From NCBI RefSeq assembly GCF_030580935.1, contig NZ_JAUQOM010000016.1, forward strand, positions 1 to 47,762: 47,762 nucleotides of DNA, read 5' to 3'. The notes under the pieces were generated by a model that was not told the origin of the DNA, made no database searches, and saw only the letters and a list, made by a program, of their open reading frames with translations. The translations under genes were made by a program, and so were the position numbers. The DNA comes from Sphingobium cyanobacteriorum. Lineage in GTDB: Bacteria; Pseudomonadota; Alphaproteobacteria; Sphingomonadales; Sphingomonadaceae. Positions 1 through 8,402 of the stretch are shown piece after piece. Positions within the stretch are counted from its first letter, which is position 1. Each line of letters opens with the position of its first letter.

Positions 1-76
1 GCTGTAGATCCCCACACCTCCCTGACTCGGCAGAAAGGCTTCAAGGTGGACGACTTTTACGCCGCCCGCAGCAGGA

Positions 77-1729
77 CTATCCCGCCGCTACCGTGGTCGA
101 ATATTGCTCCGCCGTTCTCAACCAGGTGAGGCGGAGCGTGCGCCCATGCGGGATGCGCCAGGCGACCCGGTCGGCGAAGGCCATGCGGATGCCGGCAAGG
201 ATCGCAGCGTCCTCGCCTTCGAGGATCGCGTGCGCGCGCACTGCGGCATCGTGACGGAAGCGGGTCTCCTGGGTGTCGTAGCTGTCCGCATCGGAATCAT
301 CCGAGGGCGAGAACACGGCATCGATGATGAGGTCGGTGAGATCGTCCGGGCCAAGCGCGGCGGTCCGCGTCAGCGCAATGCGCGCGCAGTCGGGATCGCC
401 CCAGGAGTCAGGGTCGTCTAGAATCGCGAAATCGGTCTCAAGATCGAGCCGCCGGTCGTGCTGGTCGGTGAGTTCGATCGTGATTGCGTCGGGGCGCAGA
501 GTGACAGCATCGGCTTCGTCGGCGGGGATGCCGCCATCAAAGGTGTAGCGCTCACCGGTGCGCACGAAGGCCGGAAGGGCATCGTACCAGGGATAGCCGA
601 TGAAATTGGTGATCGGCTCGTAGAAGGCACGCGGCTCAGGGCCGCCCAGACGGTGCATCTCGCCGCCGCTCGAGCGCCGCAAGGCGCGGCCGAAGGTGAC
701 GGCATCGAAGGAGTCGGTATCATCGTAGATCGCCGCGCCCGGCTCGAGGTCGGCAAACCGCGGCACCTCGCGGTAGCTGTCGCGGGCGAGCGTCGGGTAC
801 CACAGCGGCAACTGCCGCGCCGCCTGCGGGAAATTGTCGTGATACAGGCTCGCCTCGAGCCAGTTCTCGAAGCTCAGGCGGTGGAACGGTTCCTCGCGGA
901 TGACCGAAAAGATCGCCTCGCGGCAGAGTGCCACGAGCCGGTCGAGCGCGGCGTTGCGGTAGATTTCCTTGCGGGCGGGCAGCACCAGGACGAGATCGGG
1001 CGCGTCGATCACATCGACCAGGACGGACCATTGGGCATGGTGGACTTCCTTCACGACCGGGAAGGCGTGTTTGAGGGTCACGCCGTGGAAGTTGAGCGTC
1101 GCCACGTGCGGCGAGTGCCGATCGCGGAAGACGCCAATCCTGAACCCCTCCCGCTCGATGACCTTGTGCGCGTCTGCGAGGAAATCGGCGCGGGCGAGGT
1201 CTTTGCCATTGTAGCTGACGGCAAGCGGCAGGAACCGGGCGGCTGCCTCGACGCAGCGTTCGAGCTTGCCGTCAGGCTGCGGATCGAACCGGAAGGCGAT
1301 TGTCGTGCCGCGCGACCCGTCGAAGGGCAGCACATCTATGTCGGCCTCGCCGGTCCAGGCATCGCCCGTGATCGCGAGCGAGAACGCGCCGTCCGCGCTC
1401 CGCGAACTGACCACTGTGTCGAGGCCCGCGAGGCTGAAGAACCCCATGCCCGCCGGGTCCTCGCGCGTACGGCACTCCTCGGACCAGTCGGACTGGCCGA
1501 GTGAGAGGAGGTCAACAGGGTCGGCAATCCCGGCGCCGTCATCGCTCACCGTGATGAGGCAGGCATCGCCCATGTGCTCGGCGGTGACCGTGATGCGCGT
1601 TGCTCCCGCGCGGCGGGCATTCTGGAAGAGCTCGTTGAAGATGTCGTCGAGGGTCCCGTTGAAGATCCGGGTAACCTTCGAGATCGCCTTGGGGGAAACC
1701 CGGGCGCGCAGCTTGGTGATCATGGTCAT
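77..1729 (-). CDS. GHKL (Hsp90-fold) ATPase-domain protein of plasmid backbone
   Basis: This 550-residue protein carries an N-terminal Bergerat-fold ATP site. The N-box is around residues 31-38 (FNELFQNA), the G1 motif DDGAGI is at 63-68 and the G2 motif GMGFFS is at 94-99. The remaining ~450 residues match no family I can name. I chose the ATG at 1729 (MTMITK) because AGGA lies about 10 nt upstream and because homology-like sequence begins only there; the reading frame stays open further upstream. It is the last gene of a leftward series (Toprim, helicase, ParB-like, this gene), 76 nt after the ParB-like gene. That spacer holds a strong hairpin. GHKL ATPases act as chaperones, MutL-like repair factors or kinases. 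No kinase or MutL C-terminal motif is visible, so the function is unknown. The ATP-binding fold is certain; the role is not. Confidence 0.85.
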   Translation of the reverse strand: MTMITKLRARVSPKAISKVTRIFNGTLDDIFNELFQNARRAGATRITVTAEHMGDACLITVSDDGAGIADPVDLLSLGQSDWSEECRTREDPAGMGFFSLAGLDTVVSSRSADGAFSLAITGDAWTGEADIDVLPFDGSRGTTIAFRFDPQPDGKLERCVEAAARFLPLAVSYNGKDLARADFLADAHKVIEREGFRIGVFRDRHSPHVATLNFHGVTLKHAFPVVKEVHHAQWSVLVDVIDAPDLVLVLPARKEIYRNAALDRLVALCREAIFSVIREEPFHRLSFENWLEASLYHDNFPQAARQLPLWYPTLARDSYREVPRFADLEPGAAIYDDTDSFDAVTFGRALRRSSGGEMHRLGGPEPRAFYEPITNFIGYPWYDALPAFVRTGERYTFDGGIPADEADAVTLRPDAITIELTDQHDRRLDLETDFAILDDPDSWGDPDCARIALTRTAALGPDDLTDLIIDAVFSPSDDSDADSYDTQETRFRHDAAVRAHAILEGEDAAILAGIRMAFADRVAWRIPHGRTLRLTWLRTAEQYSTTVAAG

Positions 1730-1749
1730 GAGGGTAGTTCCTGGATGGA

Positions 1750-1796
1750 CCGGCACGCTCCCGCAGATCGCAACGGATGCGCGGGCAGCGTGCCGG
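1750..1796 (-). promoter_or_regulatory. Hairpin in the leader of the GHKL gene
   Basis: The arms CCGGCACGCT (1750-1759) and AGCGTGCCGG (1787-1796) pair perfectly over 10 bp, and an inner CCCGC/GCGGG pair extends the stem after a one-base bulge. It fills most of the 76-nt gap between the ParB-like stop and the GHKL start. No T-run follows on the minus strand, so it is not a standard terminator. It shares the 7-bp CGTGCCG arm with the hairpin ahead of the helicase gene at 13482-13500. Possible roles are mRNA processing, attenuation or protein binding. Confidence 0.6.
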
Positions 1797-1805
1797 CAAG
1801 GCTGG

Positions 1806-3857
1806 TCAGGCGTCGACGGTCTCGCTGGCTTCGACGGCCTGCTCATCGGCAGGTTCGAGGTCGCCCGCATCGCTGTCCGGTTCGTGCGCAACCGGCGCTT
1901 CCTGATCTGGCTCGCTCGCCGCGAGCACCCGGAATCGCATGGCCTCGGGCACCCAGGCGAGCGCAGCTTCCTTTACCTCGGGAGCGACGATGGTCTCGCC
2001 CGCGAACAGCTTTTCGCAGGAAGCCGAGAGGTCGCCCTTCTTCGAGCCCATGAAGCTGGCCGCCATGGTCGGTCCGCCAACTTCGCTGACGTGGGCGAGC
2101 AGCGCCTGCTTGCTCACGCGATCGAAGTAATTGGCCGAAGTTGGCCGCCAGTGGCTGGCGACGTTGATCCCCATCAACGCGGCGAGGTGATCGTGCAGGT
2201 CGATCGGCTCGGGGCCGGACTGACCGGTCTTCTTGTCGATGCCCATGCTGGCTTCCAGTGTCTTTGCCATGCACCAGGCGAGCCAGCTTGCCTTGGCATC
2301 GTCGTCAAGCGCGCTGAACGCCGAGAACCGGTCGACCGTGCGGCGATGCTCGGTCCACGACAGGTCGAGCGTCTCGCGCATGTCGGCCATCAGCGTGTGC
2401 GCCGGGCTTTCAGGGTGGTTGGCGAGGTAGAGGGAGGGCGACGGCGCGCGGAGCGTAGTGCCGAGCGCCTGCGCACTGTAAAGCGCGCGGGAGTCGGCAA
2501 TGGCAAAGATCAGATAATCGAGCGCGATTGCCGGGTTCGAGGCGAGGTTGATGGCGAGGATGTCGCGGCGCTGCACAGCGAGCTCCTCGACCAGCTTCTG
2601 CGACAACGGTTTGGGGGCCGGAGCGGCGCTACCGCCTTCCCCTGCTCCGCCTGCACCCTCGCCCGCGTCGGACCCGCGGGCCTTGCGCCGTTCGAGCGGC
2701 TTGTCGCTGTAGAGGCCGCTCGCGACGGTGGGCTGGCCGTCAGCGCCGATGATCACGAAGCAGCCGACATTCGCCTTCATCTCTTCTGGGATCATCGGGG
2801 GCTTGTCGTGGAGCGCATCGTAGGCGCTGCTTGCGGCATCCCAGCGTGCCTGGAACTCGGCGGCGGCGGCCTCGTCGTCCTCGTCGAGCGTCTCGCTTTC
2901 GGCTTCCAGCGCCGAGATCGTCTCAAGCAGCTTGTCAGCCTCGATCTGTTCGTCGTCGTTGAGCGGTGCCGGTTCGAGATGGACCTGGTGGAGGTCTTCG
3001 GTCGCGTTGTAGGTGACACGCGTCTCGAGGATCGGGCGCACCCAGGCATAGCCGGAGGTTTGGGCGACCTCGGCCGCATAGGCCTGGAGCTTTTCGCCGG
3101 CAATGCGCTGGGCGATCTCGGCATCGATCCAGGTCTCGCCGCCGTCCTCGGTGAAGAGGTCGCGTTCGATCTTGCCGCCGGCGGCGAGGTATTCCGCTTC
3201 GCTGGCGAGCTTTGCCATCGGCGAAGACGAGCGGATGGCGCTGTGCGTGACCATGCGGCGGATGGAATCGGGATTGTTGCCCTGCCAGCTATTCGACAGT
3301 TCATTCCAGACCATCATCTGGCGATCATGGTTGGGCGTCGTCGCATAGGCCTTGGCGACATCGAGCGTGATCTTGCCTTCCTCGAGCGCGGCGAAGATCG
3401 GGTCGGCGAGGTCAGCAAGCCGCAGGCGGCCTTCGATGAACCGGCGGGTGCGGCCAAACCGCTTGGCGATCGCGTCGAGGTCGCTGCCCTCGTTGACGAA
3501 GTGCTTGTAAGCACGGATCTCGTCGGTCGGGGTCATGTCGAGCCGGATGACGTTCTCGATCAGCGAGAGTTCGGACTGCTCGGCAGCATCGATGTCGAGG
3601 ACACGGCAGGCGACAGGGTGGTCCTTGGGGAGCTTGCCTGCGCCGAGCAGAAAGTTGAGTGCGCGGAGGCGGCGGCCACCTGCGGTCACATCGAACATGC
3701 CCCGCTTCTTGGCGGGCACCACGATCAGGTTCTGGAGGAGGCCCTTGGCCTCGATATTGGCGGCCAGTTCCTCGATGAAGAGGTTGCTGTCATTCTTGCG
3801 GACGTTGGCTTCGGACAAGCGCAGCTTGCCGAGCGGGATCAACTCGATGTGGTTCAT
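1806..3857 (-). CDS. ParB N-terminal-domain plasmid protein (ParB/RepB/Spo0J superfamily)
   Basis: The 683-residue protein starts MNHIELIPLGKL. Its N-terminal ParB domain shows the characteristic GGRRLRAL box, then SLIENVIR and a helix-turn-helix region (AIAKRFGRTRRFIEGRLRLADL). The C-terminal ~400 residues are acidic and of unknown function. The start at 3857 is preceded by AGGAGC in the CTTTCAGGAGCACCCCT context. It is much larger than the partition ParB encoded at 17516-18529 and has no ParA partner beside it, so it is probably not the centromere-binding protein. Sphingomonad megaplasmids commonly carry such a gene near a strawberry-notch helicase, and the same pairing, interrupted by an inserted defence block, appears here. 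Its precise role is unknown. It could be a nucleoid or DNA-clamp protein linked to conjugation or antirestriction. Confidence 0.85.
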   Translation of the reverse strand: MNHIELIPLGKLRLSEANVRKNDSNLFIEELAANIEAKGLLQNLIVVPAKKRGMFDVTAGGRRLRALNFLLGAGKLPKDHPVACRVLDIDAAEQSELSLIENVIRLDMTPTDEIRAYKHFVNEGSDLDAIAKRFGRTRRFIEGRLRLADLADPIFAALEEGKITLDVAKAYATTPNHDRQMMVWNELSNSWQGNNPDSIRRMVTHSAIRSSSPMAKLASEAEYLAAGGKIERDLFTEDGGETWIDAEIAQRIAGEKLQAYAAEVAQTSGYAWVRPILETRVTYNATEDLHQVHLEPAPLNDDEQIEADKLLETISALEAESETLDEDDEAAAAEFQARWDAASSAYDALHDKPPMIPEEMKANVGCFVIIGADGQPTVASGLYSDKPLERRKARGSDAGEGAGGAGEGGSAAPAPKPLSQKLVEELAVQRRDILAINLASNPAIALDYLIFAIADSRALYSAQALGTTLRAPSPSLYLANHPESPAHTLMADMRETLDLSWTEHRRTVDRFSAFSALDDDAKASWLAWCMAKTLEASMGIDKKTGQSGPEPIDLHDHLAALMGINVASHWRPTSANYFDRVSKQALLAHVSEVGGPTMAASFMGSKKGDLSASCEKLFAGETIVAPEVKEAALAWVPEAMRFRVLAASEPDQEAPVAHEPDSDAGDLEPADEQAVEASETVDA

Positions 3858-3883
3858 AGGGGTGCTCCTGAAAGCCGGACTTG

Positions 3884-3934
3884 GCCGAGCCCTTCGGCTC
3901 ACACCTTCCAGCCCCCCTCCCCTCACGGTTTCAG
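3884..3934 (-). promoter_or_regulatory. G-rich leader repeat and hairpin ahead of ParB-like gene
   Basis: On the minus strand the 20-mer GTGAGGGGAGGGGGGCTGGA (3907-3926) is identical to one before the helicase gene at 13506-13525. The match extends upstream through CTGAAAC. It is followed by a short hairpin (GCCGA/TCGGC arms at 3884-3898, or alternatively GAGCC/GGCTC) and then the ribosome-binding site. The shared order of G-run, hairpin, Shine-Dalgarno and start suggests a common leader element that controls both genes. Confidence 0.6.
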
Positions 3935-3990
3935 GATTGCCCGAATTCCCGGGCACATGCCGCGCATGCCAAAACGACTTGCTCGGTTTC

Positions 3991-4021
3991 GTGAGGCATA
4001 AATGTTGAATTTATGCCTCAC
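3991..4021. repeat. 31-bp perfect palindrome with 13-bp arms
   Basis: The arms GTGAGGCATAAAT and ATTTATGCCTCAC are separated by GTTGA. The palindrome lies between the divergent ParB-like gene and the toxin-antitoxin operon, at the left edge of the inserted block. It is AT-rich in the middle of a GC-rich window and has no T-run, so an operator or protein-binding site is more likely than a terminator. It could also mark the insertion junction. Confidence 0.7.
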
Positions 4022-4071
4022 GGAGAGGCAGCATGGGCACCATCTGCAACCCATCTAACATCGTAATGGAC

Positions 4072-4094
4072 ATTTAACATTAGTGATGTTAAAT
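4072..4094 (+). promoter_or_regulatory. Palindromic operator of the toxin-antitoxin operon
   Basis: The arms ATTTAACAT (4072-4080) and ATGTTAAAT (4086-4094) form a 23-bp palindrome that ends 7 nt before the antitoxin GTG. A further half-site, ATCTAACAT, lies about 18 bp upstream (4054-4062). AbiEi antitoxins are known to repress their own promoter through paired inverted repeats, so this is the expected autoregulatory site. The operator function is inferred from position and symmetry. Confidence 0.6.
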
Positions 4095-4101
4095 AAGACG
4101 A

Positions 4102-5127
4102 GTGGTGTTAGAAAGGGTTCCTGAGGCGCGGTTGGAAGCGCTCGCGGAAGCTGCCGAAGCGTACGTCGAGGACGCGTTCGGACAGCGGCTTGCCCTCGTG
4201 CCCGCAGCACCCACCAATCTGCCGCACTTCATCCTCGATCGTTACGCGATTTGGCAAGGCTCGCTGGACGGCCGCGCGTTGCTGCTCATGGCCATCAGAG
4301 AAAACCTGCCGCCCGGATCTGGCGCAACGGCGCAGTACCTGAAGCACCGAGAGATGGTTCGCCACCAACTCGGGGCCGACCTGGTGCTCCTGCTGCTGGG
4401 CCGCGTACCGGGCGCGATCCGCCGCCAGATGATGGAGCGCAAGATCGGCTTCATCGCACCTGGCGCGCAGCTCTATGTCCCCGAAGTGTTCCTCGACCTG
4501 CGCGAGCGCGCGCCTGCTTTCGCGCTCGTTCACGCCGAGCAGATCAGCCCAACGACGCAATTCCTCCTGCTGGCGGTCATGCAGGGCCGCACCTTGGATG
4601 GCCTAAACCTCACCGAACTTGCGGACGAGCTGCATGTCTCGATCATGAGCATCAGCCGCACTCTGGATGAGCTCGAGGCGCTCCAATTGGCGAAGGCACA
4701 CCATGTCGGTCGGCAGCGCCGTCTGCACATGGCTAGGCGCGGCCGGGAGCTTTGGGACACTGTGCAGGCACAGCTCCAGTCGCCGGTGCGCAAGGTTCGG
4801 GAGGTCTGCGCCCTGGATGGTGAAGTGATCGGCCCCCTTGCTGGGACAACCGCGCTTGCTCGCTACACCATGCTGGCTCCGCCGCGCCTCGAGACAAGGG
4901 CCATTCTGGCTGCCAGTTGGAAGAATCTGCAGGCGGCACAGTCCTTGCGGCCTGCCACCGCCTTCGATGACGTGCGCGTCGAGGTCCAGACATGGACCTA
5001 CGATCCCCGAGTTCTCGCCAGCAATGGCGTTGTCGATCGCCTCTCGCTGTACCTCAGCGTCCGAGGCAGCCCGGACGAACGCGTTGCGCAAGCGGCAGAA
5101 GAACTGTTGGAGACATTTGCATGGTGA
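4102..5127 (+). CDS. AbiEi-like winged-helix antitoxin (type IV TA system)
   Basis: This 341-residue protein precedes a nucleotidyltransferase toxin and overlaps it by 7 nt (ATGGTGA). The segment at ~100-135 (RVPGAIRRQM then FIAPGAQLYVPEVFLDLRE) resembles the nuclease-fold region of MarR-like/AbiEi antitoxins. A winged helix lies near residues 168-210 (LTELADELHVSIMSISRTLDELEAL). The HTH is therefore mid-protein, whereas classical AbiEi has it at the N-terminus. Either GTG 4102 or GTG 4105 could start it; no ATG is available upstream before an in-frame stop at 4090. The Shine-Dalgarno is weak. The palindrome just upstream suggests autorepression. Assignment rests on gene order, overlap and the HTH, so the pair is probable but the subfamily is uncertain. 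Confidence 0.7.
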   Translation: MVLERVPEARLEALAEAAEAYVEDAFGQRLALVPAAPTNLPHFILDRYAIWQGSLDGRALLLMAIRENLPPGSGATAQYLKHREMVRHQLGADLVLLLLGRVPGAIRRQMMERKIGFIAPGAQLYVPEVFLDLRERAPAFALVHAEQISPTTQFLLLAVMQGRTLDGLNLTELADELHVSIMSISRTLDELEALQLAKAHHVGRQRRLHMARRGRELWDTVQAQLQSPVRKVREVCALDGEVIGPLAGTTALARYTMLAPPRLETRAILAASWKNLQAAQSLRPATAFDDVRVEVQTWTYDPRVLASNGVVDRLSLYLSVRGSPDERVAQAAEELLETFAW

Positions 5128-5876
5128 TCGGGGTCGACCGCTTTCGGGCGCATTTTGCGGGCCACGAGCACCAATATGTGCTGATCGGCGGGGCCGCCTG
5201 CGAATTGATCATGGACGAAGTTGGGCTCGACTTTCGCGCTACCAAGGATCTCGATATCGTCCTGGTGGTCGAAGCACTGGACAGTGCTTTTGCGGCACGC
5301 TTCTGGGCTTTTGTCGAGGAGGGCGACTACGAAATCAGGCAGAGCAGCGAAGGCGCGAAGGTCCTTTATCGCTTCCAGAAGCCGAAGGCTGAAGGATATC
5401 CCGCCATGCTCGAGCTCTTCTCGCGCGCGCCCGAAGGCCTGAAACTGGGCGACGACGCCCACCTGACGCCGCTCGCCATCGATGAGGCCGCGGCCAGCCT
5501 ATCCGCCATCCTCCTCGACGAGAGCTACTATGAGTTTCTCAAGTCGATGGTGCGCGAAGCCGGCGGCATCCCGGTTCTTGATGAGGCAGCGATCATTCCG
5601 TTCAAGGCCCGGGCATGGCTCGACCTTACCCGCCAACGCGCGGAAGGGGGCCAAGTCGATGAAAGGAACATCCGCAAGCACCGCAACGACGTCGCGCGGC
5701 TTCTGCAGTTGTTGAGCCAGGAGGCTCGATATGCCCTGCCCCCAGCCGTCGCGGAAGATATGCTCGCCTTTGTCGAGAATGCGGCGATCGAAGACGACTT
5801 CGACCCCAGACAATTCAAGGTGAACATGACGCGAGAGGGCGTCGCCGCAAGGCTGCGTGCAGCCTACCGGCTGTGA
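5121..5876 (+). CDS. AbiEii-like nucleotidyltransferase toxin
   Basis: This 251-residue protein has the nucleotidyltransferase signature GG (residues 23-24), followed by TKDLDIVL with the metal-binding DxD pair at 43-45. This is the arrangement of AbiEii/MenT-type toxins, which transfer nucleotides to tRNA or other targets and block growth, often in response to phage. The start ATG overlaps the antitoxin stop, indicating translational coupling. The C-terminal helical part (after ~180) contains Lys/Arg-rich segments such as DERNIRKHRNDVARLL, typical of the family. No membrane segment is visible. Alternative roles as a generic nucleotidyltransferase-fold (DUF1814-like) protein remain possible, but the adjacent HTH antitoxin and operator favour a toxin. 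Confidence 0.75.
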   Translation: MVIGVDRFRAHFAGHEHQYVLIGGAACELIMDEVGLDFRATKDLDIVLVVEALDSAFAARFWAFVEEGDYEIRQSSEGAKVLYRFQKPKAEGYPAMLELFSRAPEGLKLGDDAHLTPLAIDEAAASLSAILLDESYYEFLKSMVREAGGIPVLDEAAIIPFKARAWLDLTRQRAEGGQVDERNIRKHRNDVARLLQLLSQEARYALPPAVAEDMLAFVENAAIEDDFDPRQFKVNMTREGVAARLRAAYRL

Positions 5877-6051
5877 TCTGAGGTTTTGCAGCCGCATTAG
5901 TGCGAGCTAAGGGCCTCGGAATAAACTCCATAGTGTCCACTTCCCCACGTGAAGACTAAGCCGCTGATGTTTGCTAGATTAGGTTGTTCGTGCTGATATT
6001 CGGCCACGAAATGGAACTGGTGACGGTTCTACGTCAATTTTGTGCTGGTCT

Positions 6052-6064
6052 CGAGATAATCTCG
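6052..6064 (+). promoter_or_regulatory. Small palindrome upstream of ATPase-nuclease operon
   Basis: CGAGATAATCTCG is a 13-bp palindrome (6-bp arms) that overlaps a GATAAT -10-like hexamer at 6055-6060, 32 nt before the ATPase start. No good -35 is visible. The rest of the 216-bp gap 5877-6092 shows no other clear element or coding sequence. It may be an operator-promoter, at low confidence. Confidence 0.3.
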
Positions 6065-6092
6065 CGGACGGAGTAGTATTAGGGGGAATCGC

Positions 6093-8399
6093 TTGATCAT
6101 CGAAATCGAGATCGCCGGCGAGGCGACCTATCCAGCTGGCGGCGAGAGGCTGACAGACCTGAAGAGGGTCAACTATCTGTTCGGCCACAACGGCTGCGGC
6201 AAGACGACGATCTCGCGCGCGATCCACGACTCGTCGATCTGCGCGGGCTACACCGTTAGTTGGCGCGACGGACGCGAGCTTGCGACGCTGGTCTTCAACC
6301 GAGATTTCGCTGATGCCAGCTTCGGTGACCAGATGCAGGGAATCTTTACGCTCGGCGAGGATTCGACCCGGGCGGCCGCCGAGATCGAGCGCCTTACGAG
6401 CGAGATCGCTGACCTTGATAACGACATGGTCAACCTGCGCCGGAATCTGGTCGGAGAGGACGGCACAGGCGGCCGTGAAAGCGAACTCGCGGCGGCGCGC
6501 ACGGCACTGATCGAGGCGTGCTGGAAGTCGCAGGTCGAACACAAGGACGCGTTCATGGACGCCTTCACCGGCTTCCGTGGCAAGAAGGGCGACTTCTGCA
6601 CAAAGCTGCTGGTCGAGGCAGACGGCAACACTTCTGAGTTGAAGACGCTGGACGCCCTGGTGGCAGAGGCGGCGACCGTCTTCCAGGATGCCGCGACGGC
6701 GGAGATTGCTATCGCCCCGATTTCCTTTGATCGCTTCGCGGGTCTGGAGGCTTCCCCGATCCTCACCCGCAGCATTGTGGGCCGTGACGACGTGGTCGTG
6801 GCCGCTCTCATCGGCCGCCTTGGCAACAGCGATTGGGTCAAGCAGGGCGTCGGATATCTAACCGAGGCCGATGGCCCATGCCCATTTTGCCAGCAGCCGA
6901 CGCCTGCCGGATTGCTTGATGATCTAAACGCGTTCTTCGATAAGCAGTATGAGGCTGATCTCGCCTCGATCGACCTTCTCGCGGAGTCATACGAGCAGGC
7001 CGTTAATGCCGTCGTCGCCCGCATCGACGCCCTCGTTGCGGCGCCACATCGGTTTGTGGATGCGGCGGTCCTCGGCGAACGCTCCGCGGCGCTAAAGACT
7101 GCTTTCGAACTCAACATCGAACGCATCACGGCGAAACGGAAGGAGCCGAGTGGTGTGATCGAGCTCGACGCTACGACGGAGCTGACGGCTGCGATCACCG
7201 CTCTGGTCACGGCCGCCAATGAGGCGACCGAGCAGTACAACGCCACTATCCGCAACCTCGCGAGCGCAAAGTCGGCGCTAACCGCGCAGATCTGGAGGTT
7301 CGTCGTCGAGGAACGACGCACGGATCTCGACACCTACGAGACCACGGCCCGCAATCTTCAGCGCGCGATTGACGGAATGCGTGGCAGTATCGCCGACAAA
7401 ACCACGCGCCGAGCGGACCTGAAACGTCAGCTCTCCGCGATTGAGCAGACGATCACCAGTGTCCGCCCGACAGTCGATTCCATCAATCGGATCCTCAGCC
7501 AATATGGCTTCTCGAACTTCCGCCTTGAGGTAGCTGGTGAGCGCAGCGACATGTATCGCATCGTGCGACTGGACGGGAGCGAGGCTGCGCACTCATTGAG
7601 CGAAGGTGAGCGTTCTTTCATCACCTTCCTCTACTTCTATCATCAACTAGCTGGCAGCACGTCGACCACAGGCACCGCAGTCGAGAAGATTGTGGTATTC
7701 GACGATCCCGTCTCGAGCCTAGACGCCGACGTACTGTTCGTGGTCAGTGCGCTGATCCGGAAGGTCGTATCCGACGTGCGGGAGAATGTAGGCAACGTCC
7801 GCCAGGTATTCGTGCTCACGCACAACATCTACTTTCACAAGGAGGTCAGTTTCGACCGAGAGCGCCGCGGCAGAGCGCGGTCGTTCGAGACCTTCTGGAT
7901 CGTTCGGAAGCGCGAGAACGTGTCCTCGCTCACCCACTACGATTACAACCCGATCAAGACCTCTTACGAGCTGCTGTGGGATGAGGTGCGGAATCCGGAA
8001 CGACCGAACCTCACAATCCAGAACACGATGCGCCGGATCGTCGAGAACTATCTGACCGTCCTGGGCGGGCTGAAGCAGGACGAGATCGTCGCACTTTTTG
8101 AGGGGCGCGACGCCCAAATTTGCGCCTCGCTATTCTCGTGGATTAACGACGGTTCGCACAGCTCGCATGACGATATCTACGTCGCCGTCGATGACAATGC
8201 CGTGCAAGGTTACCTGCGTGTGTTCAGAGAGGTATTCGAGCGCACAGGGCATGGAGCGCATTACCGGATGATGATGCGCATCAGCGAGGACGATCCGGAA
8301 GAAGGCGAAGTGGCTGCCGCACATGTGGGCGCAGTCGCGGCCCGTCCTGTTCCACTTGCCCCGCCGGCGCAAGCTCCCGAGCAGCCAGCAGCTGGATAG
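6093..8399 (+). CDS. Rad50/RloC-like ABC ATPase (AAA_13 type) with zinc-hook motif
   Basis: This 768-residue protein has Walker A GHNGCGKTT (31-39), an ABC signature-like SLSEGERS (501-508), Walker B KIVVFDDPVSSLD (532-544) and an H-loop FVLTHN (H577). A predicted helical middle region carries CPFC at 263-266. A single CxxC in the middle of such a protein is the layout of the Rad50/RloC zinc hook, through which two molecules dimerise. The ~190 residues after the H-loop include NPIKTSYELLWDEV, a segment I associate with the AAA_13 family (RloC, PrrC and defence ATPases). I could not confirm the Arg-Glu-His anticodon-nuclease triad there. The TTG start is supported by AGGGGGA 5-6 nt upstream. 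The nuclease gene follows after 3 nt, so the two are surely co-translated. A phage-defence or DNA-end-sensing role is inferred. Confidence 0.85.
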   Translation: MIIEIEIAGEATYPAGGERLTDLKRVNYLFGHNGCGKTTISRAIHDSSICAGYTVSWRDGRELATLVFNRDFADASFGDQMQGIFTLGEDSTRAAAEIERLTSEIADLDNDMVNLRRNLVGEDGTGGRESELAAARTALIEACWKSQVEHKDAFMDAFTGFRGKKGDFCTKLLVEADGNTSELKTLDALVAEAATVFQDAATAEIAIAPISFDRFAGLEASPILTRSIVGRDDVVVAALIGRLGNSDWVKQGVGYLTEADGPCPFCQQPTPAGLLDDLNAFFDKQYEADLASIDLLAESYEQAVNAVVARIDALVAAPHRFVDAAVLGERSAALKTAFELNIERITAKRKEPSGVIELDATTELTAAITALVTAANEATEQYNATIRNLASAKSALTAQIWRFVVEERRTDLDTYETTARNLQRAIDGMRGSIADKTTRRADLKRQLSAIEQTITSVRPTVDSINRILSQYGFSNFRLEVAGERSDMYRIVRLDGSEAAHSLSEGERSFITFLYFYHQLAGSTSTTGTAVEKIVVFDDPVSSLDADVLFVVSALIRKVVSDVRENVGNVRQVFVLTHNIYFHKEVSFDRERRGRARSFETFWIVRKRENVSSLTHYDYNPIKTSYELLWDEVRNPERPNLTIQNTMRRIVENYLTVLGGLKQDEIVALFEGRDAQICASLFSWINDGSHSSHDDIYVAVDDNAVQGYLRVFREVFERTGHGAHYRMMMRISEDDPEEGEVAAAHVGAVAARPVPLAPPAQAPEQPAAG

Positions 8400-8402
8400 G
8401 CT

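Noticed and set aside
1..129. An open plus-strand frame at the left edge ending at 129 (AVDPHTSLTRQKG...)
   Set aside because: It is 42 residues without a start, partly antisense to the GHKL gene, and matches nothing I know. It may be the tail of a gene outside the window but cannot be supported.
1266..4001. A 911-codon open frame on the plus strand opposite the GHKL and ParB-like genes
   Set aside because: It is antisense to two genes with clear motifs and shows no domain. Long antisense frames are usual in high-GC DNA.
7800..7990. Possible PrrC/RloC anticodon-nuclease triad in the ATPase C-terminus
   Set aside because: The region has RKREN and a later His, but I cannot align them with the Arg-Glu-His triad with confidence, so no nuclease activity is claimed for this chain.
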